DNA from: Torymus aiolomorphi
Lineage: Eukaryota > Arthropoda > Insecta > Hymenoptera > Torymidae
Direction: 5' to 3'
DNA: 64,000 nt
Assembly (NCBI GenBank): GCA_036365515.1
Contig: CM070873.1
Span: 76,224,529-76,288,528 of the forward strand
The translations under genes and the position numbers were made by a program. Position 1 is the first letter of the stretch. Each line of letters begins with the position of its first letter. Below are positions 11,640-22,340 of this stretch, piece after piece. Under the pieces are notes generated by a model, which worked only from the letters and a program-made list of their open reading frames with translations, ran no database searches and had not been told where the DNA came from.

Positions 11640-12710
11640 ACCGCCAATTTTTATAAGCGGAGTAGAAAATATACAACCTTTTAAAGAACTTCTAAATCAA
11701 ATCACTGGAAACAGCTAGACACTCAAAGTGCTAAACAATAACAAAGTTAAAATCCAGTCGGGCTCATCGAAAAAATATCTACCCATTGTAGAAGCACTTA
11801 AAACAAGGAAAACACAATTTCATATATGAGGCGTTTCACGTCAGCTCTCCAGGCGCCGCGCGCGAGCGCGAAATCATGCTGTTTTCAGCTTGTGTTTGAA
11901 GGGCTAAGATGTATCTAAAAAAAATAATCCCCAAGTGATTTCGATGTATTTTTTCCTCAGCTTTCCGATGGTGCTATTAGTTTCTCAAAATTTTTCAATT
12001 CTCAGTATTTCTTGACTAATATCTCGAAAAAATCAAAAAACCCCTATGTAGAAAAAGGTTATATCCATGTAAAATTTCCTCCTCTTTCGATCTAGCAGGT
12101 AAAAAAAAATATTAAAAATATAGTTTTTGAGATATAACACGTTTTATGTTTTTTTGAGGTTAGAATTGAAAAATTTTGAGAAACTAATAGCACCATCGGA
12201 AAGCTGAGGAAAAAATACATCGAAATCACTTGGGGATTATTTTTTTTAGATGCATCTTAGCCCTTCAAACACAAGCTGAAAACAGCATGATTTCGCGCTC
12301 GCGCGCCGTGCCTGGAGAGCTGACGTGAAACGCCTCATATATCATCGTAAACAAGACAATGGTTATAAATTTGTTCTGCGAGGAATACACTCATCGGCAG
12401 ATTTAAGAGAGTTATTAGATGAAAATGAAAAACACGACCACAAAGTTACCAAAATATCCAATATTCGTCGTAGTATCATTTGAATTGCCACGGCAAAATA
12501 GAGACATACCACCATGTTTAAAATATGAACAGTTTAGGCATACAAAATACTACTGTTTCAAATCACCAACATGTGTTAAGTGCACCAAGCAACATTTAAC
12601 TAAAGATTGCCTAATGCAAGGCAAAATAAAAAAAGTAATCTGTGAGAACTGCGCAGAAAACCATCCTGCAAATTATAAAGGTGGCCTGGTACGAAAGTAG
12701 TTACAACAGA
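11640..12710 (+). pseudogene. LINE ORF1 (gag-like, zinc knuckles), interrupted
   Basis: Before the foldback the frame reads NIQPFKELLNQITGNS, a stop, and then QSGSSKKYLPIVEAL. After it, the frame continues in phase with RKQDNGYKFVLRGIHSSADL, a typical Jockey ORF1 domain. The CCHC-type knuckles CLKYEQFRHTKYYC, CVKCTKQHLTKDC and CENCAENHPANYKG follow, one or two of which have lost a ligand. ORF1 proteins coat LINE RNA. A frameshift lies between the foldback and the knuckles. Confidence 0.85.
11828..12336. mobile_element. Sola-type foldback MITE in LINE ORF1
   Basis: The ends GAGGCGTTTCACGTCA and TGACGTGAAACGCCTC match those of element B (30982-34291). The arms of about 200 bp include the GC-rich GCGCGCGAGCGCGAAATC block and TTTTTTCCTCAGCTTTCC. 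ATAT flanks both sides (11824-11827 and 12337-12340). Removing the element plus one ATAT brings the LINE reading frame back into phase, which supports a 4-bp duplication. There is no gene, so it would depend on transposase from an element like B. Confidence 0.88.
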
Positions 12711-12971
12711 AGCATTTTTCGCCAATGAGGGAAAACACACTGCCATCCAGCGAAAACAACTTTTAAATGATCCAAAGAATAATAACAATAATAACAATAG
12801 AAACGTAACAAAACATACAGTCTCATATGCTGAGTAAATATACACACGCTAAATAGTAATATCAAGCTGTTAAGTTTAATAGAAAATCTTTCCACAAGAT
12901 TAGATACAATGCTAAATCTTCTAACCAAGCTTATTGAAAAAAATCACTAATGTCTAAAAAAGTAAAGAATT

Positions 12972-13620
12972 TTGAAACTTAAAACTTTTCTTATTCACCA
13001 CGATGTTGATATAATGTTGATATCAGAAATACACTTTATCAGTAAGAGCTACATCAACGGAAATAATTATATGGCATATACATCAGATCATCCGGAGGAC
13101 AGGGCGAATGGGGGCACCGCAATAATCAGCAAGATAAACATCAAACACTATGAAAATCCTAAATTAGAAGCAAAGTACGTCCAAGTCACCAATGTCACTG
13201 TCACAAATTGGCACGGTCCTATCACCGGTGTATTGCCTAATCACAGTATTAGACAACAAAACTTTAGTTCCTTTTTTCAAACATTTGGCTGTAGATTCAT
13301 TGCTGGAGACTGCTTCAATGCAAAGCACCCATGGTGGGGATCTAGGTTAATTACTCCTAGCCCTAGAGGTAGACAGTTATTTGAAGCGATATAAAACGAA
13401 AACTGCATACCAATTTCTATTGGTAAACCTACCTACTGGTAAAATGAAAAAACCATACTTAGCCGACTTTGCAGTAGCTAAAAACATAAGTTATACATAC
13501 TTTAGTGCAAGTTTCTGTCACAATCTCTCATCAGATCACCCTCGGTTATTATTACCCTTCTCTCGCACGTCACCACTCACGCAAAAATTTATCAAAAAAA
13601 AAAAACAAACTGGATAATAT
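12972..13620 (+). pseudogene. LINE ORF2 AP endonuclease remnant
   Basis: It reads VDIMLISEIHFISKSY, then NGGTAIIS, NWHGPITGV, and FIAGDCFNAKHPWWGSR with the catalytic Asp/Asn region of apurinic endonucleases. The catalytic His of SDHPRLLLP appears after a frameshift near 13381. This enzyme nicks target DNA in LINE insertion. The sequence continues to KNWIIYKDFLNSS-like text and a short tail to about 13760, then stops before any polymerase motif. Confidence 0.85.
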
Positions 13621-13989
13621 ACAAAGATTTTTTAAACAGTAGTACGCAATGTAATATTCTACTCAAAACAATAAAGGACGTAGAAAACAGTATAGAGAAC
13701 CTGGAGTCCGGCATGGGACAGAGTAGCGAGCAGACTGTTCTTATCGCCGAAGAGTTCTTTCGAGAACTCTCTATTTTTTTAGTGATCAGTGCTAAATACT
13801 AATTCTTGACTATTAGAGTGCAGCGGCTTCTGATACCAGGAGCCATGATCTGACTTCACCTACTGAACCAACCACAACTTAACTGAGCAATCAACAAACG
13901 TATGACAATGCAACAGCAAGGAAAACCACTTCAACTAGATAACAGGCCATTGTTCTGGATTTAGTCGAAAGTATATCCATTGATGACAA

Positions 13990-14397
13990 TTGGGATTTGA
14001 CAACAGTCCTGCGACCTCTCATGGTGATGCGGTGAAACAGCGTTGGCGAGAACTTTACATTGGCGAGATAGGCGTTATTGTGAAAATCAAATATTTTCAA
14101 CAGAAATTATTAATTATAGAGGCCGCAAAGTTTACACAGCGTCAAAAAAATAATAATCAAGAAGTTTGTGCAGTAACTGGTTGTGGAAGTAAGTCACAAA
14201 ACGATTTGTCGGTTAGTTTTCATCGCTTTCCGAGGTTAGGCGAAGGCTTCGTAAACAAGCAGAATGCATTTGGCGCCTCCGAAAAGATGGACCGTTTGAA
14301 ATCATGGAAAATTCTTTTAGAAGTGCCTAACCCTACACCAAGAACAAAAGTATGCTCACTGTATTTTCTGAAAAGTGATTATTTATTTGCAGGTTAG
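13990..14397 (+). pseudogene. THAP DNA-binding domain of ISL2EU transposase
   Basis: The open frame runs from 13990, but the domain starts near 14161 with CAVTGC, followed by VSFHRFP, a Trp in LKSWK and VCSLYF. THAP zinc modules use C-x(2-4)-C ... C-x2-H. Here the final His of CSLHF is Tyr, so metal binding is probably lost. The domain would bind transposon ends. A stop after YLFAG separates it from the catalytic part. Confidence 0.78.
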
Positions 14398-14579
14398 CAA
14401 CTTTTAAATTAAAAAAAGAAAAAATTATGTATATGGGGTAATACTTAAAATATATTGAAATTGTTATTTAAAGTTTTTTCAGATGCTATAGCCAAGTAGA
14501 TTTTTAAAAAAGAACGCTATTCCTTCATGTAATCTTCCAAATAATAAACATGAATATGAAATAAAAAAGGATGAGCAAA

Positions 14580-15565
14580 GGTTACAGAGAAGGTTAAAAA
14601 GATACGCTGTTAAAAAATCAAGTGGAAGAACTGATCAAGGAAAAATGGAAACAGTTAGTGTGAATAGTGAATGTGATGAAAATGTTGTCCAAGGAAATGT
14701 ATGTGAAGCTGTCAACGTTGCTGAGATGTTTGGACACTATTGCAGAAATAGTAAAAACAGTTTATGGTGACAAGTACGAACATTCCAATACGAAAATGAA
14801 CACTAGAGATAGGATTATTCGGACTTATGTTAAGCTGAAACAAAATATTTCATATAGTTTTTTAGCGATACTTTTTCATTGCTATTCATCAAAACACTGT
14901 TAGAGAGTTGTCTGTGAAACCATCAAGATACTACAAGATCAAGCCAGTGTTTAAAAGCATCAATACCATGGCCAACGAGAGAAGAAATTTCAAGAAATTT
15001 GTCAATGTGTTTTGAAGGGTTTGAGAATGTCGAGTTGTTTTGGACTGTACAGAAATTTTTATTCAACATCCAGCTAATCTTTGTTGTCAAGTCATAAGAT
15101 ATTCGCATTACAAAAGCCGTAATACATGCAAAGTTATGACAGGAGTTTCACCGGCTAGTAATATCACATTTGTCAGTAAAATGTATGGTGGAAGAGCAAC
15201 TGACTGTTATTTTTGAACAAAGTGAGTTAATATATTTACTGAAACCTGGTGATGCTGTGATGGTGGACCGAGGATTTTTGATCCATGAAATCTGTGAAGT
15301 GAATCAATGGAAATTAATTAAACCACCATTTTTAAAAGATAAAAAGCAGTTTGACAAGAAAGAGTCACTTTTAACCTTCAAAATAGCAACTTCTCGAGTT
15401 CATGTTGAAAGGTCCAACCAAAGAATCAAAACCTTCAACATTCTTGGATCAGTTTTACCTTCTACACTTGTACCACATCTTGAGGATATTTTTATTGTAA
15501 TTTGTGGTACAATCAATATGAGTTCTCCAATAATAAGTAATTCCAAATATATGGACAACGAGTAG
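14580..15565 (+). pseudogene. ISL2EU DDE transposase (DDE_Tnp_4)
   Basis: Catalytic remnants are DCTEIFIQHPANLCC (first Asp) at about 15045, YSHYKSRNTCKVMTGVSP, MVDRGFLI (second Asp) at about 15260, and RVHVERSNQRIK (Glu region) at about 15400. At least one frameshift (about 15210) and several upstream stops break it. The order and wording are those of THAP-linked DDE_Tnp_4 transposases. The poorly conserved 14400-14900 part corresponds to the linker and helix-turn-helix region. Confidence 0.8.
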
Positions 15566-16190
15566 ACGGTAATATTTTAATTTATAGTACAAATTACTTT
15601 TTAATATATGACTAAGAAATAAATAAAATATTTTTCTTTAAAAATTATATTTATTTAATACCCTTTTTGACAATTTTTAATTCTTCATATTATAATTATT
15701 TTATCTTTAATCTTGCTCAGAAACATTTAAATTCAATAAAGGCACTTAAGTTTTTCTCAAATCACAGTTTTTGCTGTAGCACAAATGTATAAAATAATTA
15801 ATATTATACTTTTAATATAATAAAAGTTAATGAATAAAATACACGTATGATTTAATATAAAACAATTATCACAGATTTCAATGTAAATTATAACCAAAAC
15901 AGGTTTTAAGTGTAAAAGTTCTATTTAAATATAGAATAATCATCACAAATTATTAACACAGCTTGCACAGCTTTGAATTATCACAGACTTAATCACACAC
16001 TTCTTAAAAACATTCTACGTACTTTTTTTGAGGACTAGAATTATCACAGTTGTTTTTCTTATCACATATTTGATGTAATCTAAACTTAAAATAAACTTGT
16101 TTTAGTGCAGTCAACATTTTTTTTATAAAAAAGTCATTTCTCGGTACTTAGTCACAAAAACTTTCTTGTCAAATGATGAGTATATCACAA
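15566..16190. other. AT-rich spacer between convergent genes
   Basis: This is the non-coding gap between the 3' ends of the transposase and the nuclease. It contains AATAAA signals on the + strand near 15620 and at least nine TCACA words between about 15760 and 16190, mostly as ATCACA. No hairpin terminator is obvious. Confidence 0.6.
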
Positions 16191-16196
16191 AATCAG

Positions 16197-16950
16197 TCAT
16201 TTTAAAATTAAGTACAGCCATTCCCGTACCTGGCCGTAGTAACAATGGTTTTCTTTTAAATAAATATTTTCACCATCACTATTTAAAAATTTCTTCATTT
16301 GACCAGCCACAGTTTCTTCTATTTTCTCCGTCTTTCCTTTTATTGGACACTTTATTTCTAATAAAGCAACTGGCTTATTATTCTCTATTATGATTCCATC
16401 ACGTGAATATGCTAACCATGGGTTCAATCTTGATACAACAAGCCCAAAGTCAACAACTGTGGAGTTCATAAATTGAATATAAATTTCGCTAGCCTCTGTT
16501 TCAGTTGCTTTGCCATACTCAGTGTACTCAGATTTGAAATTTTTCGGTGTAAATGTATTTTTACACTTGACTTTCCACTCAGCATCACTTCTCATTTTCT
16601 TGGTGTATGTGTATAAACCATACAGATGCATCCTGTAATCCGGCACTGTCTTTCTTTAATCCATTGTACATAATAATCTTTTGTTTTTACACATACATCC
16701 TCAAGATTAAGAGAAAGATCACTAAGTGTTTTGGAGCAGCATTGTTGCCGAACACTAAGTTGATAATTCTATATCGACTTCATCAATTCATTATCTTGAT
16801 GCTCCAAAATATACTTTATGACAGCTCTCTCTGCATCGGTAACTTTGCTTTTGATCTTCATAACCATTGGATTGTGCCTTCCAATTCTAAAATGCATAAG
16901 ACAATAGAAACTGTTTTTGAGAAATTAGAAATAGTAAAATCTAAACATAC
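16197..16950 (-). pseudogene. YqaJ-family exonuclease domain of ISL2EU
   Basis: From the minus strand: YYVQWIKERQCRITG, then after a frameshift near 16630 LYTYTKKM, YGKATETEASEIY, LNPWLAYSRDGII and LLEIKCPIKG. The D...ExK residues of this lambda-exonuclease-like fold are all present (SRDG and LEIK), and a Gln follows in the MKKF region. Upstream, about 16950-16700 carries helix text DAERAVIKYILEHQ with a stop. It is the nuclease partner of the transposase. The 5' half of the gene lies beyond BEL copy 2. Confidence 0.8.
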
Positions 16951-17149
16951 TCATGATTAGCTAATGCAGATATTGGCTGTCTGTTGATGATCAAGTCGTG
17001 AAGTTTTTTAAGTTCAGACTTTGGTAAGTCTGTTGCAGTTGGATGGAGGAAAACTCATCTCCTTGCTTTGGCCACTGCATCGCTGGAGCAACTCACAGTT
17101 GCAGTTTATCTGCAGCACTCGTGCAAAGTAAAAAAAAAAGGAAGAAGCA

Positions 17150-18775
17150 ATGTGTGAACAACATTTTGTTGAAACTCACACGAGAGATACTGATGGAAGA
17201 TATTTAGTCAGATTACCTCTCACAACCTCATCAGAAGTACTAGGAAATTCATTCGGAAAAGCTCAAGCGTGCCTCAAACGAATACTCACAAAATGCAATC
17301 AAGAAAGCATCTTCAAGGAAAGGTATTATGCATTTATGGAAGAATACTGCAAATTGGGCCACATGGTGCAGATCCCTCAACAGGAAATATCTGCCAAACC
17401 ATCTTACTATCTTCCTCACCATGGAGTACTACGAGAAGATAGTTTAACAACAAAACTCAGAGCAGTATTCAATGGTTCAGCACTCACGACAAATGGAAAC
17501 TCACTCAACGATATAATGCATACTGGATCCAATCTCTCACCTTACATTGTGGATGTTCTCATATGGATTCGAACTCAGCCATTTGTATTCTCAACTGACA
17601 TTACGAAAATGTATCGTCAGATTAAGGTTCATCCTCAGGATTAGAATCTACAACGCATTTTGTGGGTAGATGCAAAGGGTCAACTCGCTCACTTTCAGCT
17701 GACTACAGTCACCTATGGAACACGAGCAGCTCCGTACTTAGCAATTCGGACGCTCCTTCAGCTGGTCAAGGATGAAGGAGACAATTATCCACTTGCGGTA
17801 GACTCACTACTCTTTGGAAGGTATGTGGATGATATCTTCGGTGGAGCTGCATCAACGGAAATTCTCATCGAAAAGGCCAAACAGTTAACCGCTCTCTGCA
17901 CGGCGGGCGGTTTTCCATTAGCAAAATGGAATTCAAACTCACCTGGCTTCCTCAAAGAATTTCTCAAAGAGCCAGCAGCCGAAGAAGCTGTACCTCTAGA
18001 TGATTGCGCTACAAATATACTCGGGATGAAATGGCTCCCACACTCGGATCAGCTCATCTTCAGAATGACTCTGCCGTCCCACAAGGAGATGATAACGAAA
18101 AGGATTATACTTTCAGAAGTATCTCAATTGTACGATCCCATCGGAATAATCTCACCGGTAATAATCACATCAAAAATCCTCCTGCAAGAACTGTGGCTTC
18201 ACAAGCTCTCTTGGGACGAATCACTGCCAAACTCAATTGTAAAAAAATGATTGAACATCCGAGAAGATCTCAAAAACTTGAACAAAATCGCCATACCAAG
18301 GTGGTTAGGAATTCAGGAAAAGTCAGTCGTGGAATTTCATGGCTTCTCGGATGCTTCACAACAGACAATGGCCGCAGTTCTGTACATCAAGACTACAACA
18401 CGCTCATCTCACTCAACTTCATCGTTTCTCATCTCCAAAACAAAAGTGGCTCCACTCAAACGACTGTCAATCCCACGATTAGAATTAGGAGCGGCAGTGC
18501 TACTCACGAAGTTGGCAAAACACGTTTTGGATAACTCACGTCTGCCAATTTCACAAATTCATCTGTGCACAGATGCAAGGGTAGCACTCACATGAATACA
18601 CTCACACCCCTCAAAATGGAAGGATTTCGTTGGAAATAGAGTTGCCTTAATTCAAGAACTCATTCCAATAGCTCAAGGGAGACATGTGACTGGAACTGAA
18701 AATCCAGCAGACTGCGCTTCGCGAGGAATACTTACCGCACAACTCAGAGAGCACCATTTATGATGGCACGGACCG
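17150..18775 (+). pseudogene. BEL copy 2 reverse transcriptase and RNase H
   Basis: One reading frame runs through the whole block, broken only by stops at 17642, 18248, 18593 and about 18760. Visible motifs are YYLPHHGVLRED, LRAVFNGSA, FSTDITKMYRQIKVHP (motif A), TTVTYGTRAAP, RYVDDIFGG (polymerase Asp pair), then FHGFSDASQQ and KVAPLKRLSIPRLELG of RNase H, and ENPADCASRG. Three of the stops are TGA at places where relatives have Trp. With one frame and no indels it is younger than copy 1. Confidence 0.9.
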
Positions 18776-18842
18776 AGTTGGCTCTGCAAGGAAGATTCAG
18801 CCATCTCAAGCAACCTCCATTCAAGAGAACAACCTTCCACAA

Positions 18843-20380
18843 TTGAGGGCCAAGATCACACTCACCACAGCCAAATCAAACTCAAGCACCGTATGGAACA
18901 TCATCGAGCATTATTCGTCACTCACTCAACTCATAAGAATAACTGGATGGGTAATGATCGCATGTGATCGATTTAAGGCGAAAGGTAAAACTCACCATGA
19001 ATCGAAACTCACTACTGATCTAATCAGCAAGGCAAAACTCTTCTGGGTCAAGAAGATTCAGCAAGTTCATTTTCATTCAGAACTCATCATGCTGAAAAAT
19101 TCTCAAGTCCCAAGAAATCATGTTTTCAACAGGATGACTGCTTACCTAAACTCATCAGGAATTATTAGAGTAGGAGGTCGGCTACAAAAAATTCAGATGG
19201 ATCATCACTCAAAACACCCAGCAATCTTACCACGGAGCAGTCAACTCACCTCACTGATCATTCGAAATTCTCATCTCTCAACGTTACACGGTAGCGCTCA
19301 ACTCACTCTGGCACACACTCGGCAGGAATTTTGGATTATCGGAGGCAGAGCACCGGTCAAGTCACATATATTAAAATGTGTGACTTGTGCAAGGTATCGG
19401 GCTCAACGGGCTCAGCAACTCATGGGGCAACTACCCATGGCCAGGGTCACCCCATCATCACCTTTCACTCACACTGGGATCGATTACGCCGGGCCAATCA
19501 CCATAACCTCATGGAAAGGTCGTGGATCCAAAACATACAAATGCTGGATTTGTATCTTTGTGTGTTTCTCAACATCAGCTGTTCATTTAGAACTGGTCAG
19601 TGACTACTCAACGGATGAATTCTTAGCGGCTATAGACGGTTCACCTCAAGGAGAGGAAGACTTTCTAACCTCTACTCAGACTGTGGAACAAATTTCATCG
19701 GAGCAGACAAGGAACTGAAGATTCTCTTCCACCAAACTCAACGTGAAAACTCAAGTCTGTACAACTCACTAACCAACGAGGGAACCCAATGGACATTCAA
19801 CCTACCTGCTGCACCTCACATGGGAGGCAAGTGGGAAGCAGTAGTGAAATCAGTTAAATTTCATCTGCGACGGACCATTGGGGACACTCTACTCACATTT
19901 GAAGCTTCAGCCACTTTGCTCACTCAGATAGAAGCTCTACTCAACTCAAGACCACTAGAACCTCTCAGTGAAGACCCAGAAGACCTCAACGCACTCACAC
20001 TCAGACATTTTCTCATCGGAAAGGCACTGAACTCAGTGCCTGAACCTAGTCTACTCAACCTAAATGAATCACGGCTGTCCAAATGGCAACTCATCCAACG
20101 GATTACTCAGAGCTTTTGGTAGCAGTGGTCAACTCAATATCTTCAACGGCTTCAATCCATTTCAAAATGGCATCATCCCTCTCATGAGATCAAGGTGGGT
20201 TCTATGGTACTACTCACTGATGAACGCTCACCACCGAGCAAATGGCCACTCGCAAGAGTCACTCAACTTCATCCTGGAACCGACAATCTTACCAGAGTTG
20301 TCACACTCAAGACGGCAACGACTCAGCTTACTCGCCCAATCTCAAAACTCACCATATTGCCAGTGCCAATCAAGACTTAA
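18843..20380 (+). pseudogene. BEL copy 2 integrase and tail
   Basis: The zinc domain shows GGRLQKI, SHLSTLHG and KCVTCARYRA. The catalytic core shows HTGIDYAGPI (Asp 1), NLYSDCGTNF (Asp 2, after a frame change near 19650) and MGGKWEAVVKS (Glu). All three acidic residues persist. The C-terminal part reads IEALLNSRPLEP, then a stop after SFW, then PSKWPLARVTQLHPG of the DUF5641-like tail. Frame changes at about 19650 and 20123 and a stop at 20122 inactivate it. Confidence 0.9.
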
Positions 20381-20447
20381 ATCAACCTCGTGGTGTCTCA
20401 GCGGAAAGGCTGAGACGCGACACTGACTACTCAAGTTATACGTGATA

Positions 20448-21329
20448 TGTCGGTCTCTCTCGCTCTCTCATATGCAAATGTGAGAGAGTAATTGATTTGA
20501 TTGTCGCGGTAACGAGGTCGAGGTCGAGAAGAAGGAAGTGATTCAAGGCCTCGCTCTCTCTGCATCTAGCTCGCCACGAGGCAACACCGACCGGCAACTA
20601 CATTGCAATTCCACATCGGATTTTCTCAGCATTTTCATCGGCTCTACTCTACTGTTTCACTGGCTCTACTCATCTAAGGGACTCTCACAAAATCCTCCTC
20701 ACTCACGCATCACTCAAGCGCGACGACGATTAATTCAATCGCTTCTGTTGCAAGGTAACAATTCACTATAATTGAGGTTATGTTGCCAACCACGTGTTAG
20801 CACCGGTGATTAATGGTGAAGTGAAAGTGAATCGTGAAACTCAGCAGTAATTAAGGCAACGAATCAATAATCATTTGTGTGCTATTCGTCACTTTATCAG
20901 CATCATTGTACGTGAGCCCAGGAGGGAGTTTTAGGAAAAACTCAATTCACTCTCAACGGACAACCTCAGTGTACTCGTAGTCAAACTCAGATCTCACAGG
21001 TTCGTTATCTCTAGTGAGAGATTACTACTCAAATTAATTACACTCAATATTAATTCTGGTACAGCGTACACACTACTCGCCTACGACTTATTGAGTATAA
21101 TAATTAGAACCAAACTTCTAGTACTCAGATTATTGATTGAATGCGAATCTTTAGAATTAATGTAATTTAAACTCTCTTATGAACTGATGTTAAATATTGA
21201 AATTATTAGTAGTTATTCTTAGAATTTGAACATTGTAATTTATAACCAGAATGTAATTATGGTGCGTTAGAACTGATATAATATATTGAAGTTTTATTTA
21301 CTTATGTGTGACTCAAATTTATTTCAACA
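20448..21329 (+). repeat. Probable 3' LTR of BEL copy 2
   Basis: Non-coding sequence after pol that starts TGTCGGTCTCTCTCGCTCTC and ends near ATTTCAACA. There is no second copy in the window, so the borders are inferred from the TG...CA convention and from position. A GAGAGA/TCTCTC inverted pair lies near the start. Confidence 0.5.
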
Positions 21330-21358
21330 CCCACAGCATATTACTCATACTAATATTA

Positions 21359-21597
21359 TTATGGCTTTCTCAAACAGTGAGTCTGTTTTTTTTCTCCCCC
21401 CTTTTCACTTTCCTCTTCAATTTCATCCTCAGAACCTTCACAAGCATTTTTGGTATTAACGCGTTTCCTTTTAACTGGTTGGGTATAGCAAGAATGCTGC
21501 AGTAATGGTACAGTCTTATAGTTCTGCAGTGCCTTGCTATGATCTTTCTTCCACTTACATTTCTGGTCAGTGCAAGACAAGATTTCCAGTTCATTGC
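21359..21597 (-). pseudogene. ISL2EU YqaJ protein, second exon
   Basis: Minus strand: after an intron acceptor TCATAAAAG the exon reads ELEILSCTDQKCKWKK and continues to a charged, acidic stretch and HCLRKP. This CTD-x2-C-x-W pattern follows the SWIM domain in YqaJ proteins of ISL2EU elements. It runs into the right edge of BEL copy 2. On the far side (about 17040) the minus strand resumes with HPTATDLPKSELKKLHDL, plausibly the continuation. Confidence 0.7.
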
Positions 21598-21933
21598 CTT
21601 TTATGAAAAAATTTTCATTTAAGATTTATAAAAATATTATTTTTAAAAAATATATTGTTTAAACATATTTAAACAATAATAAAATAATATTATTAAATAG
21701 TAAATATATTATTTTAATAAAAATTAATAAAAATAAATTATAATTTTTAAATACTAATTTATTTTATTAAAAGTCCATTTAAATTAAATGAACAGTTAAA
21801 AAAAACCGTAAAATTTAAATTTAGATACAATATTTATATTTCGTGTTTACATTTCATTTCTTCAATGTACATACATACGTACATGCTACATTATCTATTT
21901 GAATCTACCGTTTTATAACTGTTAAAAACTTAC
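21598..21933 (-). other. Putative intron of the YqaJ gene
   Basis: AT-rich, no coding. On the minus strand it starts with the donor GTAAGT (21928-21933) and ends with AAAAG. Both neighbours are in compatible reading phase. Confidence 0.55.
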
Positions 21934-22090
21934 TTGTAGATGTACAATAAAGCAGCCACTATATGTTTGCATTTCTCGCTCAAACCAGCTTTGCAGGAGC
22001 AGCAGCAGCTTAAAATATCGCTTTGCGCTGATATTGCGAAGTTTATTTCGTGCGGGTTCTCCCTCAAACCAGTCGTCTGCAAGCAGACGG
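21934..22090 (-). pseudogene. ISL2EU YqaJ protein, SWIM zinc-finger exon
   Basis: Minus strand, reading RENPHEINF, then CSCKAGLSEKCKHIVAALLY. This is a SWIM motif (CxC ... CxH) with all four ligands intact. It ends at the GTAAGT donor. Upstream, the frame merges with GC-rich sequence of the LINE 5' region, so the true start is missing. Confidence 0.75.
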
Positions 22091-22144
22091 TCGTTCTCTC
22101 GGCTGCTGCCGATACCACCAATTGTGACTCGACGGCTTCTCTCT

Positions 22145-22340
22145 GACAGCGGCGTTGACAACCTCGCGCAGGCTTATCGGCAGCGTCGGTGGCCACACGG
22201 GAGCGACGACTGTCCGCGGTGCGTGGATAAAGTCCTCGCGTTGGCCGCCTCTGGCCGCAGCTTAACTGCTGTTCAGAGCGGGGTGGACACGCGTGTGTGC
22301 GACTCTTGCGCGACTTTTCGGTGACGAGGAGACACCACAT
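22145..22340 (+). other. GC-rich LINE 5' UTR block
   Basis: Much more GC-rich than the surroundings. GCGGCGTTGACAACC, the CGGTGG block and the GACTTTTCGGT...CACCACATCAC end recur in the same order at about 35335-35580. Position directly before ORF1 suggests an internal promoter/5' UTR. Confidence 0.65.

Larger units (their letters stand above)
11600..13770 (+). mobile_element. Jockey-like LINE, truncated and interrupted
   Basis: A non-LTR retrotransposon with a gag-like ORF1 followed by an AP endonuclease. Sequence ends shortly after the endonuclease with no reverse transcriptase, so the 3' half is missing. A Sola-type foldback is inserted in ORF1 at 11828-12336. Confidence 0.8.
17045..21350 (+). 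mobile_element. BEL/Pao retrotransposon, copy 2, 5' truncated
   Basis: It starts abruptly in pol and keeps reverse transcriptase, RNase H, integrase and one probable LTR (20448-21329). There is no gag and no 5' LTR. It sits inside the minus-strand YqaJ gene of ISL2EU. The left junction lies after CAGTTGGATGG (about 17045) and the right one near 21360. The whole segment is unusually rich in CTCA. Confidence 0.85.
13990..22100. mobile_element. ISL2EU-type DNA transposon, split by BEL copy 2
   Basis: ISL2EU elements pair a THAP/DDE transposase with a YqaJ-family nuclease. Here a THAP domain and DDE transposase lie on + (13990-15565). The YqaJ nuclease domain lies on - (16197-16950). The N-terminal SWIM part of the nuclease lies on - at 21359-22090, separated from the nuclease domain by BEL copy 2. 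The two genes are convergent. I could not find terminal inverted repeats, and the right end is cut by a LINE 5' region near 22100. Confidence 0.72.
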
